Below are positions 55,579-64,000 of a DNA stretch of 64,000 bases, piece by piece (the stretch's first letter is position 1; each line of letters starts with the position of its first letter). The position numbers were made by a program, and so were the translations under genes. The notes beneath the pieces are model-generated. The model saw only the letters and a list, made by a program, of their open reading frames with translations, was not told the DNA's origin and did not search any database. Source of the stretch: Schistosoma haematobium (taxonomy: Eukaryota > Platyhelminthes > Trematoda > Strigeidida > Schistosomatidae); the NCBI RefSeq assembly GCF_000699445.3, contig NC_067197.1:32905809-32969808 (forward strand), in the 5' to 3' direction.

Positions 55579-58500
55579 GTTAGTTTAATGTCGTTTGTAT
55601 ATTGAATAACCAGTCCTTCATTTATGGATGAAAACTGTGTGCTATACCAGAGGTATTATATTTTCCCCCAATTAACCGCATAGTGCGTTTAGTTAGGCCT
55701 AAAAAACTGAATTTTAATGACAGGAAGACAATATCATTTCGACTTGGTATAACATATTCTTTACTGTTTGCGCTTTTTTATGTGTTGTTCGACTCAAGCA
55801 GTAATCGGAACTCAAAGTAAAACCTAACAACTCACGTATATCGTCTACATTGTTTTTCAAAACAGACTTTTCGAGAATGCAAACCGTCCCTATAGTATTT
55901 CAAGTTGATAAATTCAAACCTTCAGGGTTCAAATATTATTTTCAAGATGTACGCAGAATAACGCAAATCCTTCCATGTATTTCATGTTATTCAATCACTT
56001 CAGAGTGACCCCGACCGTTGTTGCTAGCTTGACACTGTGATCGGGCTTCCCTATCGTGATGAAGCAACCGAGCTATATTGGCTGGAACAACCGTTCCTCA
56101 AGGTCCTACCATGCCAGACAGGTTAGTTGAAGAGCGGTAAGACTAAAAGCAACAAACCCAAGGTCCGAAGGCGAAGTCGTACTGCTGACTGTACAGAGGT
56201 GTGACAGCAGTAAGGTGTTTCCTCCAGACAACCAGCATGAAAGCTATGATGCCTTCCCTCAAGGAGGGGTGGGGTTAGAGAAGGTCGACCCTAAAAATGC
56301 ACACTTCGCCTTATCCCACGGGTATCCGTCTCCGGCGGTAAGGTCTCAACAAGTACGGAGCTAACACAAAAATTACCCACGAAATGGTCGCGTGTGACGG
56401 ACCTCAAGCAGTTGTCCCTTGGGCACAACGGTCACGCGTTCAGGTCAGTAAAACCACTATTAATCCAATTTCCTTTTCAGGTGCCTCCAGAAGAACCCTT
56501 CCACGGTGTGGGCAATCGGGAATTAATAACCGCCCTCACCTCTAACAGCACTCAAGACCACTGTATTCATAATCAACCTTCCTCTTCAATTCCTATTATT
56601 CCTCCTACATCGACTTTCCACTTTAAACTCCCTCTTTTGGCTTCCTCCTCAAGTGTCATTGTAGTCAACGATTCTAGTGCGCAAAACACTATCCCAGGTC
56701 TACTGAGACCTCGCTCCAAACTACATATTGGAGCCTTCAACGTATACACAAGACGGCTCTGCAGACTAATAAAAGAAACTGGAATTAATAAGTCAAATGT
56801 AAGTCAGACTATTTCGGAAAAAGACGACACCCTCATCTGCTATCAGTCCAGGCGTTTAGAACGATGGGCGGAACATCTCAGAGAACAGTTCAGCTGGCCT
56901 TCAGCTAATCTACAACTACCCTCCATTCCCAGACAATGTGAATGGAACATTGAGGTAGGTCCCCCAACTCAAGCTGAAGTTCAAAAGGCTATAGTTAATC
57001 TGAAACGAGGAAGGGCAGCTGGTCCAGATGGATTGGCTCCAGAGGTCTTTAGGGATTGTGGTCTAATTTTAACGATTAGGTTGACGAATATTTTAGCTAA
57101 AATCTGGGAGTTGGACGTAATCCCATCTGACTGGTCACAATCACTGATCGTCTCAATATACACGAGAGGGTCAAAATCATCCTGTGACAACCATAGAGAG
57201 ATTAGTTTGACTAACATAGCACCTAAAATACTAACCTCAATAATTATCGGCCGCCTAACTAAAACTCATATACTGCAAATACAAGAAAATCAGGCTGGCT
57301 TCATACCTGGCTGTATGGACCATATATTCACCATTCGTCAGGTTCTCGAATACAGGCATACTTTCGGCGTCCGACAATGGTGGTCTTTCTTTACTTAAAA
57401 GCAGGATTTGACTCCGTAGACTGCCATATTCTGTGGTAGCGTCTGTCATTGAAAGGCGTACCTCAGAAGTACATAAACCTTGTGAAGGCTCTCTACTCGA
57501 ACACTACCAGTCGAATCAGAGCTTATGGAGAACTGTCATCTGCTTTTGCAACTTCAAGTGGTGTCCGTCAAGGCTGTCCACTTTGTCTATTTTTGTTTAA
57601 CTTCATCACAGACCTACTGATGGAAATAACATTCTCGTCGACTGAATTCTCGGGCATTGGTCTCCTTCCAGGAGGTCCACTTATCGGCCTAGAATACTCA
57701 GATAAGTCCTGTTTGGTGAAGACGCTTATAAAATGCAGAGTCTTTTGGTAGCACTGAGCAACAATGCCAGAATGTTTGGAATGCGCTTCTCTCCCTCTAA
57801 ATGCAAGCTGCCGCTTCAGGACTGGTCTGCGTCAACACCTGAACTAAGGATAGGGAGTGAAGTAGTCGAACGCGTTGATAACTTCACTTATCTTGGAAGT
57901 CTGATCAGCCCTAATGGGTTGGTGTCTGACGAAATCTCAGCACGGATTCGAATAGCTCGCTTGGCTTTTGCCAACTTACGTCACCTATGGCGAAGGTGAG
58001 ATATCCGTCTATTAATAAAAGGACGAGTATACTGCGCGGCAGTTCGTTCTGTTTTACTTTACGGCTGCGAAACGTGTCCATTAAGAGCAGAAGATACGCA
58101 TAAGCTACTAGTATTTGACCACAGATGCCTTATAAATATTGCTAGCATCTGCTGAGATCATCGGGTAAGTAATAGTGAGGTTATACGCAGGGTATTGGGG
58201 AATGATGGTAAATCATTTGATGAGGTTGTGAATCATCGTCGACTAAGGTGGTCGGGCCACGCGTTGCGCCTGCCTGAACACCGATCATCACGACGCGCAA
58301 TGCTAGACGGTGTTGACGATGGTTGGAAGAAAGTTAGGGGCGGCCAAACCAAAACGTGGCATCAGTGCTTGAAGTCACTAATTTCTAGTCTGAGCCATGT
58401 TGGTAGATGCAGACTACTTGGTTGGGGTCCGCGTGACTATCGTAACCAATGGTTGGAGACTCTTGGTGACATGGCTCAGAATCGATCACAATGGCGTAGG

Positions 58501-61500
58501 TGTATACACTCTTTGTCTTCCCTTAAACTATGAGATTAAAATCGCTTCTTATCTTTCTTTCTACTAACTAATTCTTTCTTCCTGTACTATGTTCTTATAT
58601 GGAATCTTTCTTTTATATATTACCACCATTGAATTAACTACTTCTATGAATCCGGTGTTCATCTTGCTGTGCTAATACGGTATGGCAACTTGAACCGATG
58701 CATATATGTGCCTGGTCCTACGTTGTAGCTGACTGACTGACTCAGAGTGATTAAACACGTGAACGTCCGCCACAGAAGTGATCTAGTTAAGTAACACCAC
58801 AGTGATGTTTCAAAAGTTTGGTGGTTGGATTTACCAGTGATAGATACAGTTCGTTATAGTACCATGGTCGAGATGCTTCAGGTATACGTTCAGCTATCCT
58901 GTCATGAGCTTTAACTCACACGTAACATCATTTAATATGTGGGACTCAGTTTATTCAGTCCATTTTGTAAAGCTTGACATTAGACAGTACAGTACACGGA
59001 TAGTACTGTTTCAAAATTTACACCAGTTGGGTCGTGACGTTTCACCCCTTTGATTTACTAGAACTACTACTGTTTGCTATGTTCAGTAGTACAAAATGTC
59101 CTTTAAACCAAGAGCAACTGTCAAGTCTGGACTTGAATTTCACTCGAACTCATTTAAAAGCCACTAACGTTTTACTTATTTATTTATTTGAACACAAATA
59201 TTGGTGCAAAGGGGCGCCGAATGCATATGCACCACACAAGTCACTTGATTTGTGTGTGGGCTGTGATAATGCCTGAGTGCCCAGACCGAAGCAGGTGGTT
59301 TTCTTAGAGGGCCATACACCGAGCTTTTGACCTAAAGGTCTGGTCCACAAGGCGGTGTAGCATCCTAAGGAGATGCAGTCCCACGGTAGCCGGTGACCAA
59401 CGATTGGTTCATACACCATTTGTTCCCTCAGGATCCTGAAGCCCATGTGCACCATTGGTTTGGAATCAGCATTTTCCAACTCATGTTAACTACAACAAAA
59501 AATTTGGCAACCGTATTGACAAGCCACCACTTTAGCCTATTCGTCGGTCGATTGACAAAACATTTCGAGTAGTTAAAACCTCAGACGAAGTGTTTCAGTC
59601 AATTATCTTAACCACTAAATTACCGCTTTAAAGAAAGATATTAAATTACTTCATAAATTCATTGACTGTTGGTCAGAATATTCAGAATTCCTGGTTTAGG
59701 TCTACAAGATAGTTGCTATTGGCAACTGGTGACTTCTTGTGGATGACAATTGGTTATGGTTATGGTTAAAGACAAAAAAGCCTTATACTAAATCTTGTGA
59801 ATTAATATGACTGTACGAATGGAGGTTAAAGAAAGAGTATATTAGTGTCCAGAAGGTATAAAGGCTAAATTTTTAAAAGATTGGTTTAAATGAATAGTGT
59901 GAATATGGTTTGTTTGATTGTTCTGTGGATATCATAAACTTAAATAGGAATTCGGACGTGCCGGTGGTACTGATTACAGTATTCATTGTTTCATTCTCAA
60001 AATAGCTCCTGTCAACAATATTCTAGAAAACCGTTCCATTCATTTACTCTTTCTGACTTCCGGGGTATTCGTTTTAAACTCTCTCCTTACATTTCGCTTA
60101 ATTGTCCTCAGGTCCGTCTGGCGAATTTGATGAGAGTCCTAGGGTCCGATGCTGTTCAGGACCCAAGCAAAGTGGAAGCGTATGTACGAGCCCAAATGGA
60201 ATCCCGGAAACGAGCACATGAAGCCGCTAACGCTGCCCGAAAATTAACAAAAGAGCAAGCTCGTTACAAACGTATTAAGAAAATACGAGAAGACACAACT
60301 CATACCGTTCATGTAGCTGTTTACAGGTAATTCATTTATTTCTGTTTAGGTTTGCACTATTTACTTACACATTTAGTTTTTGATACACTACATCGTTATG
60401 TAAAACAATAACAGCAGTTGATCAAGTTCATACTACTTAGTAATTACATGGTATGAATGCTATGGTTATTACCCCGTGTTTATAATCACAAAGCAGAAAA
60501 TTTTCTGAATTTATTGGAGCCTCTATTTATTGATATTGAGTATAATGGATATACAATAACAACAATAATAACAATAACAACTATTGAATGTTACTTGTTC
60601 AAAGTAAAACGGGGACCGTAATAGATATTTTCGAATCCAGTTTCACCAGTGTAAAAAGCTTTAGCATGGACAAAATAGTGTGAATGATAAGCTTATACTG
60701 ATCCATCTCAAAAAGCACCTGGAATACCCGTGTTTTGAACTCATATCATTATTTTATTAGTTACCACAAACTGGAGTTGATGAAATTCGTCAGCAAACTA
60801 AACTATAACAAACAGTTTTGATCACTGTAACCCTCTAAAAATGGTTCAGGATTATTATGTATCTTTAAATTGATGTATTTTCAAATATTATCAGTCAACA
60901 TGTTTTATATTGGTACTATCTGTCTTCTTTAGAGTAAAGGATTTTTCGAATCCATCTCATCGATTCAAGGTCGAGACAAATGCCAACCAGCTACTTATGA
61001 CAGGGTTAGTCGCACTACACAGTGATTGCAATGTAGTGGTTGTAGAAGGGGGACCTAAACAACAACGGAAATTTCAACGTCTCATGCTTTGTCGAATAAA
61101 ATGGCGCGAAGGTAAACGTGGGACAGTTGGTAATCCGTCGGGTTCTTTCTCTCACGAAGATCGTGCTGCCACATCTGAACTTGACAGTGACACAGGATGT
61201 CGTTTAATTTGGAAGGTACGTTTAGTCGCTTAAAATTTCGCTATATTTGTTTCTTGATATTTACTTTCGTAAAACTTCATCATGATCCTAAACATAAAAC
61301 ACTAAATAAATGTTACTCAGCAATACTGTAGTTTCATACACTGATCGTCTTTTTAGTTATTATTGATTTCGAGACATATCGGATCTTCAACCACATGTTC
61401 AGTGAGACTAAACATACTACGAAGAAGCTGTCTTAACTTATTCAAAGTACTCTTGTTCTTGTTAGATGAACGGAAGATGAGCTTAATGAAATTAGATTGT

Positions 61501-62205
61501 TTGAGTTAAGAGATTCGGAACATTCTTTGTCTTTTGATTCAATGTGAAAGTAGTATGTGACTACCAGTGATTCAAAAGGTATTTGCAGTATGGATGGTAT
61601 TTATTTGTGAATTATCTCAATCGTAATCTAGATTCTTTAAGGCGAATCTCCAGCCCCTAAAACTTACTATGAAGCTGGCTACAGAAATTTGTCATAAACA
61701 GTCTCACTTCCCATTTCTCAGCGTCATGTAGTTAGATTCCTAGTCTAAATGTGGGGCTACGTGTTCATGTGGTGAAGTACGCGTGCACTTGATGCCAGTA
61801 TTTATAAAGATGGCTATACAGCTGAATCAGTGTTTTCCATGAAGTTCCATCTAGTTGTGTTATATCTCAACTTGTGAATGATAGGTGAAAATGTTTTGAC
61901 TAATTTAGGTGTTTTCATTTGACTGGAAAAACATGACCAATAAGCGAAAAATATGTTCCTTGGCTTCGACATTTTTTTATATCATCAGAGCTTTTCAGAG
62001 TCTAATGTTTTAGTTCTAACATGTATTGATGTCTAATTTTGCTCATATTTTTTAGGGTACAGTCAAACAACGTGCATTCGATAAAATTCAATTCAAAGCA
62101 TGTCCCACAGAACTTTACGCACGCGAACAATTTCGTAAACGTGATGTGGAACACTATTGGGATCTTGCATACAGTGGAGCTATATTAGAAACTCTTGATA
62201 GCTAA
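54315..62205 (+). CDS. PRPF3: U4/U6 small nuclear ribonucleoprotein PRP3 (10 exons)
   Basis: Core component of the U4/U6 di-snRNP and U4/U6.U5 tri-snRNP; it binds U6 and the U4/U6 duplex in spliceosome assembly. Exons 54315-54358, 54395-54479, 54520-54680, 54773-54857, 54889-55001, 55033-55287, 55326-55578, 60112-60326, 60933-61215 and 62056-62205 have GT..AG borders and sum to 1644 nt (547 codons plus stop). The order matches human PRPF3: [106 protein letters not shown], then the C-terminal DUF1115-type domain ([30 protein letters not shown]). Human PRPF3 has 683 residues. The PWI-containing N-terminus is missing here, so ATG 54315 is provisional. Confidence 0.93.
56000..56008 (+). repeat. 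Target-site duplication, 5' copy
   Basis: TCAGAGTGA, repeated at 58742-58750 on the other side of the second RTE element. Confidence 0.7.
56009..58741 (+). mobile_element. RTE-clade LINE copy 2, internally deleted
   Basis: About 2.7 kb, homologous to 20503-24445 from the first bases of the leader (ttgctagcttgac, cctatcgtgatga) to the CTGA-repeat 3' end. About 1.2 kb is missing: the sequence jumps from 'HIGAFNV' (start of the endonuclease, near 56740) to '[19 protein letters not shown]' (before RT). The flanking duplication is 9 bp. It is inserted in the sense direction in PRPF3 intron 7. Confidence 0.85.
56394..58533 (+). pseudogene. RTE reverse transcriptase copy 2, decayed
   Basis: Pieces at 56394-57398, 57449-57751, 57733-57999 and 58195-58533. 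It keeps [57 protein letters not shown], the C-terminal [13 protein letters not shown] and [14 protein letters not shown]. The catalytic YADD is damaged (LEYSDK, followed by a frameshift), stops interrupt 57396-57448 and 57999-58195, and the endonuclease is absent. It cannot be autonomous. Confidence 0.82.
58742..58750 (+). repeat. Target-site duplication, 3' copy
   Basis: TCAGAGTGA directly after the CTGACTGACTGAC tail; it matches 56000-56008. Confidence 0.7.
59170..59490 (-). mobile_element. RTE-derived non-autonomous retroelement
   Basis: Minus-strand copy closely similar to 27590-27900: A/T-rich tail at the low-coordinate end (ttatttatttatttgaacac), then the 3' part, the fused junction (acaagtcacttgatttgtgt) and the 5' part, ending near 'cattggtttggaatcagcat' at about 59480. 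It is about 320 bp. Confidence 0.7.
60112..60326 (+). CDS. PRPF3: PRPF3 exon 8
   Basis: Acceptor tcctcag, donor ACAG|gtaatt, phase 0 in and phase 2 out. It encodes [20 protein letters not shown] and [20 protein letters not shown], colinear with human PRPF3 after the PPPEPK motif that ends exon 7. It ends inside the VHVAVYR motif that opens the C-terminal domain. Confidence 0.93.
60327..60932 (+). other. PRPF3 intron 8
   Basis: 606 bases (gtaatt..ctttag). It contains a short AT-rich ACAATAA-type run near 60550-60580 and no other recognised feature. Confidence 0.7.
60933..61215 (+). CDS. PRPF3: PRPF3 exon 9
   Basis: Joins exon 8 in phase 2 to give [21 protein letters not shown], then [20 protein letters not shown] and RIKWREG. 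This is the core of the C-terminal RNA-contacting domain. The stretch [20 protein letters not shown] replaces an acidic loop of the human protein. The donor is AAG|gtacgt. Confidence 0.93.
61216..62055 (+). other. PRPF3 intron 9
   Basis: 840 bases (gtacgt..ttttag); nothing recognised. Confidence 0.7.
62056..62205 (+). CDS. PRPF3: PRPF3 exon 10 and stop
   Basis: Encodes [20 protein letters not shown] then [20 protein letters not shown] and ends ETLDS, matching the PRP3 C-terminus. The stop is TAA at 62203-62205. No canonical AATAAA was seen in the first 100 bases downstream. Confidence 0.93.
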   Translation, partial: GTVKQRAFDKIQFKACPTELYAREQFRKRDVEHYWDLAYSGAILETLDS

Positions 62206-64000
62206 CATGTTTCACAAATGTTCTTAGACATTGTCTCTGTCAAACATATTCTGTTTATAAAGTGGTATTTTTGGTGTAAATACAAATGTACATCTTTCCT
62301 AATGTTTTATTGAATTAATGTTATGCAATAATGTGTTGTACAAAAAATCTCATTTTCTTTGGTAGATACCAAAATGTTTATGAAAAGAGTAAGATGTTTT
62401 ATGTTGCGTTTGAACACTGTCTACTATTTCTGTTTTACATGAGTTATGTAAACACTTTTTGATGGTGAAAAACTGTTGTTTGTTTTGTTTTAAACATGTT
62501 TCTGTCGTTTTGAGTTCCGAATTGTTCTTTTTCTTTTGTCTATATATACGAAAGTTTTTCAATTCGTTATCTAATTCTATTTTCCCTGCACATTGTGGAC
62601 TATGTAACATTGAAGTCTGTCATCTTGGGCTATCTTACTGCGAGTTGTAGATATTCTCTGGACAAAACGCTTAAACCTCGTATCATTTTGATAAGTTGGG
62701 AAGTGTATTTTGTAAAGTACTTTTGAAATAATAATTAGGATTCTCTGGGTTATTAGTCATTCTAGAAATCTATTTGAAATATTTATTTATGAGAATATAT
62801 AAGTATTGGTTTCTTATAATTTTGTTGCTATTACCGTGAATTACTGATAATATTCAATTATCCTTTGAGCATATTTGGTTTCATTCGAAATTGAAACGAA
62901 AAACGTTTGCAACACAAGTGAAAGTGGTTTTGAAATTCATGTAACTGAAGAGTCGGTTGAACAGTTCAGATGAAGTAATTTCGGACGTAACTATATCTCC
63001 GTCTGAAATCACTGCACATGAAAATTATGTAGTGGCAAAGTTATCCAGTGGAATTTCTCCTGGTCTGCATGTTGAACGATCTGGGATTTCTGGCTTTAGG
63101 AAAGCCAAACAATCAGTTGCAGTAGCGAGATTGAAGAGTTAGAACTACCCACTTATTTCTTCATTGTTGTACAACAAATTAAAATTGTCAGCCGAAGTGA
63201 GTAATAATTTATCAGGATGCTAGTCGGAGGTAATGTTTTGTTTCTGTTGTCGGTTATACAACTCCGTGGCTTAAATCTGATGATCATTTGTTCACGTCGC
63301 CTAACCATGATAAATGTGGGAGATTATTTTACTAGTATGTTAATAATTTTGAGTGAACCACCAGTTGAGTCATTGTGTGTATGTGAAGGGGAGACCAGTT
63401 ATAGTGAAATGATATTTGATTGATTTCAGTGTTTGTTTGTTTACTGAGTGGTAACCAGGTCAATGGCGTTCTCCCAGCCTCTGTTTGTACATAATAATGT
63501 AGGACATGCTGGATTTATTATGTGCAATGATTGTAGAAATAAATTTATTGATCAAGCTGTGCGAAGAGGGCGTTAAGGTTTATCCACTTTTACACTGAAG
63601 TTAGACTCATTGTATTATAAGTATTCCATGAAAAATCTAATTTCCAAAACGGCAAGTATCTGTATCTTTTATGAACAGCGATCGCACAACTACTACCTTT
63701 TGTTTTAGTCACTAACCCTTCTACGTCGATAAACTTAATTTATTTGTTATCTGTGTCATTGCTGGAATGAAGCATATGAAAATCAAAGAATTGTATGGTG
63801 TTTATCGTCATCTTTGTAAGAAATAAGCAGTCATTATTTGTTCGTGTGGATATTACACCGAGTGCCGAATATCAAACAAGTCAACATTTTCTAGCACATC
63901 CAACTGTATTGTTCAAATACTCGGTTGTTTGTTTGCTTTAACCAAATCTATTGCCGAAAAACTGGAAAACTTTCTGTAGTAATTGTTCTTGACCCACTTA
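62206..64000. other. PRPF3 3' flank
   Basis: About 1.8 kb. It includes the PRPF3 3' UTR. A 61-codon frame at 62957-63142 and a 68-codon frame at 63217-63423 have more even composition than their surroundings but no domain I recognise; they may be decayed repeat or part of a gene beyond the window. Confidence 0.4.

Larger units (their letters stand above)
55579..60111 (+). other. PRPF3 intron 7
   Basis: About 4.5 kb (gttagt..cctcag), by far the largest in the gene. It holds the RTE LINE copy at 56009-58741 and a minus-strand RTE-derived copy at 59170-59490. The remaining stretches show nothing recognisable. Confidence 0.75.

Overview
The window looks like nuclear DNA of a blood fluke (Schistosoma or a very close relative). 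It is AT-rich and eukaryotic. Short exons bounded by GT..AG are scattered over tens of kilobases. The PRPF3-like gene has introns of only 31-40 nt near its 5' end, a known schistosome habit. The repeats also fit: a tRNA-derived SINE carrying a hammerhead-ribozyme motif (Sm-alpha type), RTE-clade (SR2/Perere-like) and CR1-clade LINEs, and Gypsy (Saci-like) LTR remnants. The species was not determined.

Three host genes are supported. (1) An SH2B/Lnk-family signalling adaptor on the + strand, eight exons from 14044 to 36356, joining in frame to 850 codons with the dimerisation domain, PH domain and SH2 domain in family order. Its SH2 domain carries two lineage-specific insertions. (2) An intron-free Sm-F (SNRPF) gene on the - strand, 40850-40596, with a polyadenylation signal about 60 nt downstream. 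(3) A U4/U6 snRNP protein PRP3 (PRPF3) on the + strand, ten exons from 54315 to 62205, joining in frame to 547 codons. Its N-terminal PWI-type region was not found. Genes 2 and 3 both serve the spliceosome; gene 1 belongs to receptor tyrosine kinase / insulin-type signalling.

Layout: 1-13.5 kb is repeat-rich flank with minus-strand Gypsy remnants (gag, integrase, LTRs) and a CR1-like reverse transcriptase fragment. 14.0-36.4 kb is the SH2B gene. Its large introns hold RTE-derived non-autonomous copies, a ~0.92 kb near-perfect inverted repeat (18196-20281), an almost complete but decayed RTE LINE with a 15-bp target-site duplication (20488-24460), and a hammerhead-bearing SINE (29922-30208). 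36.4-40.5 kb is featureless flank. 40.6 kb is SNRPF. 41.7-53.9 kb is a graveyard of SINE, CR1 and RTE copies on both strands, ending in a long CR1-like element (49.6-53.9 kb) that abuts PRPF3. 54.3-62.2 kb is PRPF3, whose 4.5-kb intron 7 holds a second RTE copy that has lost its endonuclease.

No CRISPR array, operon, rRNA or functional tRNA gene was seen. Most other open frames are short and carry no recognisable domain. All family assignments come from reading translated motifs by eye; boundaries of decayed repeats are approximate.
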